From the NCBI GenBank assembly GCA_034509425.1, contig JAVTVJ010000041.1, positions 372,001-436,000 of the forward strand: a stretch of 64,000 bases of DNA. Direction: 5' to 3'. Position numbers and translations under genes: made by a program. The notes beneath the pieces are model-generated. The model was not told where the DNA came from. It saw only the letters and a program-made list of their open reading frames with translations, and did not search any database. This DNA is from Eopsaltria australis. Lineage: Eukaryota; Chordata; Aves; Passeriformes; Petroicidae. Positions 28,191 to 43,272 of the stretch are shown piece after piece. Position 1 is the first letter of the stretch, and each line of letters begins with the position of its first letter.

Positions 28191-28631
28191 CCATTCATTA
28201 TCCTCCCTCTGTCTTCTGCTCCCAGGGAGAGCTGGGAGCCCTCCTGACAAACCTTTCCTGGCAACAGTCAATGCTGAAGCTTGGAAGCAAGGCATTCAAG
28301 ACAGGAGCTGCTTTCAGAGGGTCACACAAGCACTGCCAGGGTGTAGGGATGGACCTGCCCCTCCTTCCAAGGGTGGGATGAGTATCTGGGCTCCAAGGAA
28401 CACAAGTCAGTTCTTGTTCCCACAGCACCAAGAGAAGGGAAGATCTGTATCTAAGGTCTGCAAGTCGATATATTTTGTGAATAAGTGGTTCCCTTCTTTC
28501 CTGCTGCTCTGGATGTCTGATTGCTGTGGAAGCAAAGCCCACAAGGGAGCTCCCAAAGGGAGCTGCACACCCAGCAGTGCCTGTCAGCAGTGAGAACACC
28601 TAAAACAGCCACTGAAACCGAGCCACTGCCC

Positions 28632-28991
28632 AGGAACACTGACCCCAGCCTGCTCAGGAACACTGACCCCAGCCTGCTCAGGAACACTGACCCCAGCCTG
28701 CTCAGGAACACTGACCCCAGCCTGCTCAGGAACACTGACCCCACCCTGTTCAGGAACACTGACCCCACCCTGTTCAGGAACACTGACCCCAGCCTGCTCA
28801 GGAACACTGACCCCAGCCTGCTCAGGAACACTGACCCCACCCTGTTCAGGAACACTGACCCCAGCCTGCTCAGGAACACTGACCCCAGCTTGCCCAGGAA
28901 CACTGACCCCAGCTTGCCCAGGAACACTGACTGCACCCTGCCCAGGAACACTGACCCCACCCTGCTCAGGAACACTGACCCCAGCCTGCAC
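28632..28991. repeat. 24-bp minisatellite, 15 uninterrupted copies
   Basis: Units start every 24 bp from 28632 to 28968 with no indel. Each begins AGGAACACTGA; the second half varies between CCCCAGCCTGCTC (A), CCCCACCCTGTTC (B), CCCCAGCTTGCCC (C) and two single variants. The order is A A A A B B A A B A C C D E A. Because 24 is divisible by three and the unit has few stop codons, long frames stay open on both strands (8-residue repeats such as RNTDPSLL on plus). No start context, splice site or flanking domain supports a protein, so this is called as a non-coding VNTR. Confidence 0.95.
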
Positions 28992-31900
28992 CTCGCCGTG
29001 CAGCTGGGCTGGCTCCCTTGGCCCATTCCAGAGGCAATCTGGGGTTTTCTCAGTTCCTAGAGCTTCTTTCTACTCCTAAACACTATTTTGGAAAATCCAT
29101 GTTTACAGTAACTAAAGCACTCTGCACTCATCAAAAGGAATGTTACAGTTAAATCAGAGCCCACACTTACAGACACCCTTGACCACTCTGTAGTGTGAGG
29201 CATCAGCACTTAAAACAAGAGCTGTGTCAACTCAAAAAGCTCAAAGGGGCATCTTTTGCTTCAATTATTCCCATGGAATGCACAACTGGATTTTAAAAAA
29301 CTATGATCTTTTAACATTCATCCTTCTGAATAGGATGTTAAAAAAGTAAATCCCTCTGAGCATCACAGCTATACTTTAAAGATGAGTCCAGTCATAAAAA
29401 AGATTTTGTATGGATAACTGAAACATTTTCTAGTAGGTGGAGAGAAAAAAAAAAAAGACACCTCAAGCTATGACAAGTTTGCTGTGTAGGTGATATATGG
29501 TAGTAATTGACATCCTAACAATAGGAGACTATAAAGATACCTTGAAATTATTTTCTTTTCTATTTCTTCCCTATCTACTTTTCCTCTTCCATTTCTTCAG
29601 GAAGGCAGATCTACCAGCAAGACAATTTAATCTTCCAGGGATAAAGAAAGGTTTCCTTGTCTAAGAAAAATAAAAACTTCTACTGGTCAAGGACAGAAAG
29701 CCCAAGAGAAGGAATTATCTCCTGACAGTGAGCTATGTTTTTTTATCTCTAGAAACGGAAGCAGCAGTATTCTGGAAGAAATAACATTGATTTAGCTGGA
29801 ATGTAAGGAAGACATCTTCTGCTTGATGTATGTAGCCTTCTGGACAAGGGTAGGACAATAGCTTGGATTCCCTGAACAAAATACCTCCTACTGTGTTTTC
29901 ACTATCATTTAGTGAGAAGAATTTTATTCCCTTATAACATTTAATTCTGAACCATGAGAAACTTCATGCTCAGTCATGAGCCTGGATGGGTACTTATTTA
30001 ATGAGCTACCAATAGGATAATTCTCCGGGGCTCTTTTGCCTTGCATAAGTGGGAGAGGGAAGAGTCATTGTCCCATCCAGCATGGATAATAAACTAAACC
30101 ACAGCAGCCAAAAACACTGGTACAATTTACCTCCTTGGCACAACAGACACAGAAACCAAACCTCAGCTATTGTGCAACTTTACAATATAGAGCAGCTCTT
30201 TCCATGGTTTTTGCTACTGCACTTCACAACACAGCAGTATGCCGCTCAGGTTCAACAATATTTAGTAAGGCTACTTATTAGTCAAAGAAACAAACTTGCT
30301 CACTTATATGTAAACAAGCCTCCACATCTGTCTTCATGAATATACTGTTGCCATCCACCCTAAAAATAGATGACGGTAGCCTGTGATTCCTTCTAAAGCA
30401 ATGTTCCACTTTTATCTGCTTAAATATAAAACAACTCTTGTACTTCTGTTATCTAGCTGAAGGCATACAGAGCTGACAAGCTTATGCTTAAGTGCTTTAA
30501 CTTAAAAAAGGTGAAGCAGCTTGTTGCTTTCAACTCCATGGACACACTTTCCACTTAAGCGTTTTGCAAAATAGTAGGCTCCTCAACAGAGTAACTAGAG
30601 ACATCAGTATCTGTTTCCATCCTTTCCTGAGGAACCAGTCAGAGATGTGGGAAGCCAATACTTCAGCCAGAATTAACGCATTACTGCTTTCCAGCAGAGA
30701 TCCTAATACTGTATACCAACAGGGTTCTTCTAAACAAGAAAAAAAAAATTAAGTTAGAAAAGGAAAAGCACAGCACGAACAACCTATAAAGGTAGTGGAG
30801 AAAACTGGAAAGGGCTACTAAAGGCAAGAATTATTTTAAGTTAATCTCAGAGATGACAGGAAGTCAATACACAAAGAGGCAGGCACAAACTGAGTTAGCA
30901 CAGCCAAGAGGCTCTCCCCTCCTGATTGGCAAGGCTGAAGCATTGGGCCTTTTGAGAAGAAAGATTACTAAACCAGTTAAAACTGAAAAGCTGCACAACT
31001 CATGGAGGAAACTCAGCAAATGAGCAACTGCACCAGAAGGAATATACAAAAAATGTCTCAAGATATAAAGGACTGTTGCACATCACTGATGTTGAGGATA
31101 TAAAGTGCTGAGGCAAAGGTTTAAAACTCTGCTACACGTGGTCATGAGTGGACAGGGCTTACCTTGACGGCCCAGAAGTGCTCAGTGGTTCCTACCGTGT
31201 GTCACAGTCCCTTTGCTCCAAGCTTGCAGCAATGTTTCTGTGCTGTACAGATGTAGAAAGGAGCATCTTGCCATCCTCCTCTGCCCCTGAGAACAGACAC
31301 GGGGTTAGTGCAACCTGGCCACAGTGTCACAGGAGGGAAATTTCCATAAACTGCAGAGGGAAAGGGCTGAGTGAAAAGCGTCTGAGTCAGGCAGGAGCTC
31401 ACTCAGCTGCACGGGGTACAAGAGCCTTTGTGCAGAAGCACTCATTAGACACCCCTGTAGATACAGTAAGACAGAAACACGGTGAGATGTGATACGCTGT
31501 CACCAGTAAGGTAGGATGTGACAGGTACATTTGGAAAATATAAAATATATTCACACAGCTTCAAATTGAGAGAATGCTCATGAAGCCAACATGAATGAAC
31601 AGCCCTGCCTTCTTGGGAATGTGCTGACATTGATAGCACTGATCAGACCAGCTTCTGAATATATCAATTTATAAGCAACACCCCAATGTTGTATTTGCAG
31701 CATCAGCTTTGCTCCAAAGCACAATACAGTAAGGGAACATTAAAAGCATTAAACTAAAATTACCATTCTGCAGTTGATTTCTGATTGTACAGGACTCATC
31801 TTCCCAGCTGCTGAAGCATAACCAAAGGGATTTGGCTGCATTTCCATGTGCTGAGCATAAAGCAGTCATGACCAAACCTGTGGGTACTGACTGGCCCAGA

Positions 31901-34900
31901 GAACTGCAGCTTCAGCTTGCCTGGTTTCAAGAGCCAACACTACCTTACCCTATGACCATCTCAGCCACAAAGATAAAAACAGTCACAAACAAAAATTGTG
32001 TTTGTTCTTGATATTGTGTTCTCCACATTTTTTGTGAGCACTTCACCCATTTTGTCTTGAAACAGCTCCAGAACAGTTCAGCTATTTCCTTTCCCACAGA
32101 GGACAAGTATTCAATTCTTCAGTACCATCTGAAAGACTGCTAGTAAACAGAGGAGAGGTGGTTTCTTCCTAAAATCATTGACAGTTTCAAGAGAAAACAA
32201 TAACAGATATTATTGATATATTAAGTTTCAATGCTTTCTACTGGATTTCATTCTTTTTCTTTATCTATAAAAATATAAATATTTTAAATAGGAGAAGTTT
32301 GCCATGGAACAGGTTATGCACTAAAACCCTACACTGATAGAAATTTATGTGACAATTACCAGATAACACTGGACCACTTTGACCCTGTGACATTCCAGGT
32401 TTTTTTTAAAAAAATAACAAAACCTTAAGCATCTTTGGACAACATTTTTTTGGACAACAGCATCATTTCACCACGTGTTTACCACTGAAACTACTGAATG
32501 TCTCAGCAGTTATCCAGAAGACTTACATGATCTTGAAAACATGGCCACAAAAATTCAGTTATGTTGTGTAAGGTTCCATGAAAAAATTAAAATGAAATGT
32601 GAGAAGAATAAATATAAATGCATCTCTTCAAAAGTTCTGGTCATCCAAATAATCCTTGTCTCATGCAAGTGTATCTACTGCTTACAACAATTCAGGAAAT
32701 GGGACTGGGATGTATTTCTGTAGCAGCAGTTTCCTGAATTCTGCAATAATATCCCAGGGGCAGAATAAGTTGCAAGAATCTGCACTGCAACACAGCTATG
32801 CAAATTTATGTCAGCAGAAAAAACTCATTTAACGACCCACTGGAATTTAAAACCATATCTTCAAAACTGAGCCCTGGCATCTCTACTTTAAAAAAGGAAG
32901 ATCCTTCTCTTCCTGCTATAGCAAAAAGCTGATTTTACTCTCAATGTATTTGTTTCAAAGTCGTTTCTTGTCAATAAAGTCCTTCCACTATGTATATTAG
33001 GAAAATAAATATGACTTTCACAGGTCAAAATACAATGTTAAACCTGTGCTTCAAGACAGTGATGTCTTAGTTCTGTACAGGAAAAACAATTAATTCCAAG
33101 TTTGGTCAGAGCTGTGCAATTGTTCATGTTCACACTATAGGCTAAGTGCAAAGCCGGTCGGTTTGCGTACATTAACGGTGGTTAATTCCCAGCAGAGCTC
33201 TCAATTAGCTTAATCAAACCACAGCAGGGGCCTGGGAATACTGCAGGAAACTCAGTGAAGCTCTCTGCTCAATGCAGCACTGCCAGAGGTTGGCCACATG
33301 ACAAAGTGCACAGCTACAGGAATTAGAATTCCTGTTGTGGCTATTACAACTGCTGAGCCTCATCTCACTCTTCTGGGTAGAGCTGGTCCTGCCATTTCAA
33401 AGGAGGCATTTCAAAACTGGAGGCTGCAATCTTCTGGGTTGTGTGAACAATTGAGCCTTTGGAAAGGCTCTTCGAAGACTAAAATAGTGAGATTAATCAC
33501 TCAGAAGACAGCAAAGGAACAATAAAACCAGATTAAAAAGAGAGACATCAGAAGCTTCTCGTTCCCCACACCTCAACAGACAGAATTGTAGGGAAATTCA
33601 GCTCTATTGTCAGCTGGGAAACATAAAAGCAAGTAAAGAAATTACAAAAATGTTCAAAAGGAAATTATGAATCCATGCCAACCAATAATTTTAAAACATT
33701 ATTCAATGGATGCTGAAAAATTTGGGGAGAATCAAAGCTGGAAGGGTAGCTGACTCATGAAATCTCCAGTCCTGCAGACCAGATTTTAACAATTATGATA
33801 TCAGGAATAGTACCACATGCATGGCGAAGAACAAAGTACTTCTCCATTCTTTCGGTGGAAATGGCATTTATCAGGTCAAAGTATCAGACAGTGTGACCAA
33901 TACCTGGAAGAGTTACACAAGAAATTCTGATGGAAAGGACTGCAGAGTGAGCAACATGACATGTTCTCAGCATTTTTACTTCGTAACAGAAAGAAATACT
34001 GACCTGCTTTGGTGACAGCAACACCAAAAACAGTAATTAGTGGCATGGGGGTTTTATCAACAGAAAAGATTCAGGACTATGTTAATTTCCACTAAAATAT
34101 TTACGTTTTTAAAAGAGTTGTTACTACTGGAAAAATTGGAAAACACTGTCAGTATAGAAGCAGCTCAAGGAGGATGGCCCTGACTTGAATGACCCCGAAG
34201 CCCAAAACATTGAAAGCACATTAAAATTTATTAGCATGAAGTCCAACAATGCAGTGAGAATTTCCACTACAAGCTGGATGACTATTAACTGCAAACAAAG
34301 CACGAGTCCTCCTGTGAACCTTTAGTCCTTGAACGAGTGTTGTGTAGACAAAAAAAAAAACAAACCCTGGAAATATAACTGCAGTTGAAGCACTGATACA
34401 TCTTCAAACATACTGTATGCAACAACAATTACCAATGTGAATGACAATTATTCACATCTTTGTCTTCATTTTGCTGAAACTCTTCCAACATCGCTTTCTT
34501 GGGTCTTCTTTCTTCTGATAGCTTAGCAGAATTTCAGTCAATTAGAAGGTCATCAACACCAGGAGTGCTAGGAGCAGTACACTGCATGAAGACTCATGAC
34601 TAAGTCAGAATCCATCTTTGTTAGTAATGTGGGCACAAGAGGCAGGAGACCCTTGGGTATATTCTTCAAATCTACATGCTCATGCAGTGTTAGACCCATT
34701 CTCCAATAGCTCCACAATTCCTCCTGAAGAAAAATTTCCCAAACAGGACTTTTCAGTATCCCAGATACGTACAGAGTTCAGAACAACTGTTTCACTTCAG
34801 GAATCCCATACTGTAAGAACCTAAGTGCTACTGGTGAAATGGGACATGGCTCATTACCACATCTCCCCAGCTCTATAAAGCTGCAGAAAGGCAATGGCAT

Positions 34901-35340
34901 TTTCTTCCTCTCTTGTCCAACAAAAGGCTCAAAGTAGTCACAGGGGAGAGGGAGAACACTGCACCCAGATGTGCACAGCTGCTTACAGTGGGATCAACAC
35001 TGCTCATGACTCTGGGCCACTGGTGTAGAGGAACCCCACTGCCCTGTGTCCTAGGAATACAGGTACTAGTGGAAGGGGAAGTGCACCGGTACAGGCACCA
35101 CCACCTCCAGCCCACTCTGTATTTTCAGCGAGTGCCCCACGGCACAGGGATTGACTGCTGCCAGCTTTGCCTGAGCCCTCTCCTCCCATGCAAGGCACAC
35201 AGCTTGTTTCTCTCTCTAAAAAAACACAAGGCCTCTTTTCTTTTTGGGCAAGCAACAAGAGAGGCCTTTTGGCAACTCTTAGCTGGCAGAACACACATCA
35301 CACTTGACTCACTGACCCTGTCTGAGGGTGAAACAGTTCT
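28992..35340. other. Intergenic, no gene seen
   Basis: Unique sequence with several poly-A runs (for example near 29447, 30738 and 34350). A short block at 33150-33235 holds CpGs and TAAT/AACCACA motifs in AT-rich sequence and may be a small regulatory element. No gene is supported. Confidence 0.6.
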
Positions 35341-35346
<6 letters not shown>

Positions 35347-35371
<25 letters not shown>

Positions 35372-35372
35372 T
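35347..35372. repeat. (GT)13 microsatellite
   Basis: Thirteen uninterrupted GT dinucleotides just before the CpG-rich domain. It is likely length-polymorphic. Confidence 0.95.
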
Positions 35373-35999
35373 CCCACCCGGGACTTCTGCACTACAGAAC
35401 CTGAGCCTTCCTGCTCTCCCTCTGCACATCCCACTGGAGATGCCTCCAGCAAAACGCTGATCTCTCCCCTCCCAGGCCGGCTTCCCTTTTTAGTGGAAAG
35501 GACACTCTCAGAGGTCACCCTCAGGAGCACAGAGACCAGATGGAGTACACAAGCTGCTTCCAACTTCCTCACGCCCAGTCCTCTCACAGTCCCCTCCCTG
35601 CCTCTAAAATCCCCCCCGGCGGTCAGCCCGCTCCGCTCCGCTCCCCGTACCTGTTGCAGCCCTTCGCTCGGCTCCAGCCGGGGCTCTCCAGCACTCGCCG
35701 GTCTCCGTCTCCAGCTCGCAGGAAGGATGCGGACAAGGCGCTCGCTGCCGGGGGCGGCACTGCCGCTGCCAGAGCGGGGCGAGCCGCCCCCGCTGACCCC
35801 GAGCAGGGCGCAGCTCTCCCCGCTCGGCAGCGGCGCTGCCTCGGAGCCGCGCAGCCGCCGGCAGGGCTGCGGGGAGCCGGCTGCCCGGCCATGCACGAAG
35901 CCCTGCCTCCGCCGGCTCCTCGGGAACGGCCGCTTCCAAACCAACTTATTGGGCTTCCAGATGTACCTGGGGGGCAGACGAGGGGAAATTATGCTTTGC

Positions 36000-36440
36000 A
36001 ATGTCGAGTGTGCATTAACTGTCCCCTGAGTTAACTGCATTTGACTTGCTCTTCTGTTGGACCAAACTCCCCATCTCCTGCCGGAGTCATTAATCTCTAC
36101 CTTCTCATCGTTTGCGCAGAAGAGAGTTGGTTTGTTTCTCCCTTTCCACCCCCTTCGCCCCCACACGCAGTCCCTAAAAACCCAACAATTAAAAATGTGG
36201 ATTTCCCCTTTAATTCCCCTACATTGTGTAATTATATTCACATTAGAAATCAATCAACATTGGTCATTACCATTAGTGATATGCTCATAAAGCAAATACT
36301 AGACATGCTAATGAACTGAATGAAACATAATTTCTTGTTGTGTAAACTCATGCTCAACGCTAATCAGCAATAAATTCAATCAGACATTACATACATCAAC
36401 TGCAAACGCATTAAAGCAGGGTACAGAGCAGCGGCTGCTC
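36000..36440. promoter_or_regulatory. TAAT-rich candidate conserved enhancer
   Basis: An AT-rich island inside the CpG-rich domain with repeated homeodomain-type cores (CATTAATC, TGTGTAATTATA, CATTAGTGATATG, GCTAATGAAC, GCTAATCAGC). There is no coding potential. Sharp composition edges on both sides, with CpG-rich DNA around, resemble developmental enhancers. Conservation is inferred, not measured. Confidence 0.4.
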
Positions 36441-36820
36441 ATTTCTGGGGGCAGTGCGGCCCCGAGCCCGGAGCAGCCCAGCAGTGCCGCGGGGCCCGGG
36501 GACGAGGCCGCAGGAGCCCGAGGGGCCTCCCTGCGAGGGACCCCGTTCGTGGCTCCCGCCCGCTGCTTACCGGCCATGGCGGGGCTGCCAGACAAAGCCG
36601 GTCCTTTTTCTGTCTCCGGCTCCGCGCAGTGCCCGGAGCCAGACCCCACGGCCTGTCCGGCTCCGCCGCTCAAAATGGCACCCAGGTCCAGTTCCTTCGG
36701 CTTGATCACCCCCTCAGAGCCCGTTCTGCTCCCAGGACCCGCCCGCGGCCCAAGGGCTCTCAGCACCTGGCGTTGCCCAGGCAGAAAAATGGCCTTGCCT
36801 CGTCCACCCAGGTGCGGGCG

Positions 36821-36862
36821 GGTTCCAGGATGAGAACCGGCTCCAGGATGAGAACGGGCTCC
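36821..36862. repeat. 18-bp tandem duplication
   Basis: GGTTCCAGGATGAGAACC is followed directly by GGCTCCAGGATGAGAACG and then the start of a third copy (GGCTCC). It lies in the CpG-rich domain. No function is inferred. Confidence 0.8.
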
Positions 36863-38639
36863 GAGCGTGTGCAACCAGCTGCTCATTTAACATTACGGTG
36901 CCATAAACACGGGGCCAAAGCAGCGGCCAGCGTAGAGATGGCGATGGCTGCAAGAATGGGTGCGACCGGCTGGCATGGGGAAGCCCCTGGCGCTGTTCGC
37001 CCCGTCGGGGCGGCGCCGGCCCCGGGAGGCTCGGCAAGGACGGCTCCCCCCGGCCACCCTCCAAGCCCGATCGGGGGGCACCTCCACGGCCTTCCTCTCC
37101 CTGCCCGCCGGGGGCGCAGGGATGGCAGAAAGGGGCTGTTTTTAAACACAACGCGTCTGCTGAAGTAAATCACCGGGCAGCAGCCCCGCCGCCGCTCGGG
37201 CTCACCGCCTGCGCTTCCCCACACCGCGGCCGGGGAGCTCCGGGCCGAGCTGGGGCGGGGAGGTAGCGGGACCCGCCCGTCCCTCCGGGGAGCCGGGGCG
37301 GGGTCCCGGGCCAGGCCCTCCGTCCAGGACAGCGGCAAGGCCGAGCGGCACGGGGCTTTGGTGCAGGGGCTCAGCTGGGACTCCGTAAGTCCCGCCCCAG
37401 CCGGGGGCCTGCGGGCAGCCCCGAGGTGCGGGGCTCGCTGAGGGGAGCATCGCTGAGCGGGGTGGGCTCGCTGCGCGGGCGCGGAACAGACGAGGCTGTT
37501 TCAAGCAGCCACGGCGGCGTTTTGTAACAGCCGCAGAGCAACGATTTGCTGCGATCGGAGTAATGTAATTTCCAGCTGCACAATATTAATGAGACGCTCA
37601 GAACCAGGGGAAAACTTTCAGCGGAAGGTGGCGGGTTTATTTTTTTCGCGTTAAGGGAGAGGAGGGAAAAGGAAAAAACAAAAGACAAGTATCAGCATCA
37701 TCAGCCCCCGCACCTGCGGCGATCGCCGGGATCCCCCGCGGCGGGCCCAGCCGGGAGCTGCTGCCTGGCTCCGGCGCGAAGAGGCGGGGAAGGTACAGGG
37801 CCGCCGTCTTTCTCTTGCACTCTTGCAACCCAATAATTTTTGTTCCCTCTCCCCCCCTCCACTCCCTTTTTTCCCCCACTGCCCACTCCCCGCGGTCACG
37901 GGAGGCAAGGGCGGCTACGCCAGCCCTGACCATACCCTTCGGGAGCCGAGGGCGCGAAGGGGCGGCGGGGCTGGCAGCCGGGCAGGAGAGAGGCGGCGCG
38001 GTGTGAGAGGTTTCAGGAGAGAAGATGAAGAGTCTCACATTGAGAGAGGAACGTGCGGCCGGAGAATGCGACGTGTGGGTTGTCTTGAGCAGTTTGTAAC
38101 TCCAGGTGAACACAGCCTGGCTGCCTTCTGTCCTTATTCCTTCTTCACAAGTGTCAGTTGTTCCCTCGCACGGCTCCTGGCCAGCGGCCGCGGGTGCCGA
38201 GGCTCCCGGCGAGCGGCTGGCGGGGCTTGAGGAGGCCCGGCCCGCGCCTCCCCGGCGCCTGCGGGGCGCGAAGCACGGCCTGGGCCAGGCGGCAACCGCG
38301 GGGCCAGAAGGCGTTTCAGCCCCTGCGCCGCAGGGTGACAGAGGAGCAGGAGGTGACAGCAGGCTGGTGTATTCCACTCGGAGTCCAAGGGCTGCGGCCA
38401 TGCCCAGCTCCGGCCGACCCCGCTCCCCGCCGCCGCCCCTCGCGGAGCGCGTCCCCGCCCGCCCCGCTGGTCTGTTTCCAGGGCAGAACCTGTGAATAAA
38501 GCGAGAAGCGTTGCTTATTGTGCTCGTATTAATCCCCCCCGTCCTTGGAGCTAATTAAATTCCTTCCCGGGAGCCGGGGATTCGCGCGGCTCCGCCGGTG
38601 CTGCAGCCGGGGCAGCCCCGCGCCAGCCGCCGCGCCACG

Positions 38640-38930
38640 CACACAGCCCGGGGGTCGTTTCACCGGTTTATTTCACATTAAAGTTTAGATACAATCGAAA
38701 TTCTCGGTACGCACCTTTTAATAAAAGTAGTAATCTCTTTGAGTACTGCAAAATTATAGCATTTATATCTTCAAAAGACGGTAAACAAATAATACCAGCG
38801 AATCAATAGTACCAGCATCGAGTGCACATGGTCAGGTGGTTTTAAGCGGCCGTATAAAATGCGATCTGGTGTAGAGAATATAATACAGATAAATGCTATA
38901 AATAAGTAGATATCAGAGACGGCGTGAAAC
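38640..38930. other. AT-rich block between CpG-rich segments, distal 3' UTR or conserved element
   Basis: About 290 bp of AT-rich sequence carrying isolated CpGs (TCGAAA, GTACGCACC, GGCCGTATAAAATGCG) between two GC-rich stretches. CpGs kept in AT-rich sequence suggest an unmethylated functional element. No coding frame is visible. Assignment to a long CBLN1 3' UTR or to an enhancer cannot be decided from sequence. Confidence 0.35.
38667..38672 (-). terminator. Second AATAAA downstream of CBLN1 (distal candidate)
   Basis: The minus strand reads TGTGAAATAAACCGGTG about 1.2 kb after the stop codon. It is the last AATAAA before the broad CpG-rich domain. The 270 bp before it are AT-rich and lie after a short CpG-rich stretch (38930-39080). 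It could end a longer CBLN1 3' UTR or be incidental. Confidence 0.3.
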
Positions 38931-39114
38931 TTCCTCCTATGGACGGGTCCTCTCGGGCTGCCGGCACCGCCCGCGGGGCTTGCGGGGGCGGGGGAGCTGC
39001 GGGGGCCAGGGGACTGCACTCCCCGAGCCGCTCCCACTGCAGCAGCCCCGGGACCCCGCCGAGCCTCCTCCCCCCGCCTACCTGCATTGAGAAACCTTAT
39101 TTCTGGTTAAGAAA

Positions 39115-39865
39115 AATAAAAGTCCCATTTAAACTTTATTGAATTAAAGCAAAAATTAATTTTCGATATTCACACATATATTACAGAGTAATAGTAAAAG
39201 TTCAATATACTTCCTGGCGTTTAGTTGGGCCACGTTGTACAAGAGCAAAACAAGCATCAAAACATTTAGCAGCCTTAAATTTCACAATCACTCAGAATTA
39301 CATAGAAATATTGAAATACTCTAGTCAGCCTTGGCTGTGGATAGTTCTTCATGTAGAAATTTTTCCTTTTGCCAGCCAGTACACAGCAAGAATTGCATTT
39401 TCCCTTCCATCATGGCATCCATGTATTCAAAAAATACTTTGCTTTTTTTCTTTTTTTTTTAAAAGTTAAACTCAGAGAAAGAGTCAAGATTAACATGTTT
39501 TAAAAACAAAACTACAAAATATGCTGTAAAGGACAATGAAAATATCTAAAGTCTACTTGTGTGAGGCAGAAGCCATGGGGGAACAATGGCAGATTACACC
39601 AATGACACAGAGATGGGAACTAATTTTGTGGGAGGAGAGAGAAGAATATAAATGGGGGTTTGATCAATTATAGTGTCTCCCGCCTGTTGGCTGCAACACA
39701 ACAAAAATAAGTAGTAATTCTTCAAAGCAGATGTACACAAACCTAAGCAGGATTAAGCTTCTTTAATATTTGAATGTAAAAAGTCTGCTGTCCATGACTC
39801 TTCAAACCCAGCTCTGACTTGGGAATTTGTAAGAGATCTCTCCCTTTTCTTGGACGAGAAGTGAT
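39115..39865 (-). other. CBLN1: CBLN1 3' untranslated region (short form)
   Basis: Transcript-sense sequence from the TAA to just past the AATAAA at 39140-39135. It is AT-rich, with a long poly-pyrimidine/A tract near 39440 and no reading frame of note. The signal context TTCAATAAAGTTTAAATG followed by T-rich sequence is a typical cleavage region. The end is estimated at 15-25 nt beyond the signal. Confidence 0.6.
39135..39140 (-). terminator. Polyadenylation signal AATAAA for CBLN1 (proximal)
   Basis: The plus strand reads TTTATT. The minus-strand context is AATTCAATAAAGTTTAAA, about 730 nt after the stop codon, followed by a T-rich stretch (GGGACTTTTATTTTTC) suited to be the downstream element. 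Confidence 0.6.
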
Positions 39866-42729
<2,864 letters not shown>

Positions 42730-43246
42730 TCAGCAGCCTCGTCCGCATTCCAGGGAGGAACAAACTGCACGGCTTCCCGAGCAAGAAACTCCGACAGTAT
42801 CTAGAGCCTTTCCCGGCCGGCAGAGCGCCCCGCTGGCAGGGACAGTCCCCTGCCGGGCGGGGACTCCATGCCCTGCCTCCGATGGGACCAGCCCGGAGCG
42901 CGGGTTTAGGGCCGTCGTTGTTTCCTAAAGTGTAAAGATTGCTTTGTCTCAGTGGACGTCTGACCACTGTTCGTTCTGGATGTGCTGTCAAAAAATCATC
43001 ATCCGGGATTGTAAATGAAGAGATGAGAAACAAACGACTGGAACAGTTATTTTCTAACTGGCAGATCTGTTTACAAAGTTAAACTTCAGAGACAAAAACT
43101 TTTATGGAGTTTGTAGCATCTTCTCTGGGAAACTGAATGTCATCCAAAACTGGGCTCCAGTAGAAATCATTATGAATTTTGGTAAAGGCTTTACTTTATT
43201 TTATTGTGATGTTTTGATTATGTGATTCATAAGGTTTTTTACCTGA

Positions 43247-43272
43247 TCAGAGAGAGTGATATCTCTCTCTGA
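43247..43272. repeat. Perfect 10-bp inverted repeat, 6-nt loop
   Basis: TCAGAGAGAG, then TGATAT, then CTCTCTCTGA. It is a GA/TC-rich hairpin about 1.4 kb upstream of the CBLN1 ATG. Confidence 0.85.

Larger units (their letters stand above)
35580..38640. promoter_or_regulatory. Broad CpG-rich domain 3' of CBLN1
   Basis: Two dense CpG stretches (35580-35940 and 36420-38640) flank an AT-rich TAAT-bearing block. Several overlapping open frames of 100-300 codons occur on both strands in the same place, as expected from lack of stop codons; none has a recognisable domain and one runs into the GT microsatellite. ATGGC motifs resembling YY1 sites occur near 36675, 36788 and 36937. It could be the promoter of an unrecognised non-coding transcript, or a CpG domain of the kind found at developmental genes. 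No gene is called. Confidence 0.6.

Noticed and set aside
28451..29060. Repeat-protein frames of 135-191 codons over the minisatellite
   Set aside because: Both strands and several frames are open only because the unit is 24 bp. No start context, splice site or flanking domain is present.
35339..36253. 304-codon minus-strand open frame
   Set aside because: It runs from AT-rich DNA through a CpG island into the GT microsatellite (coding HTHTHTHT). It has no domain, and the plus strand is also open over most of it.
37637..38401. 254-codon minus-strand frame in the 3' CpG domain
   Set aside because: Ala/Pro/Ser/Arg-rich without any motif; several other frames are open at the same place, as GC content predicts.
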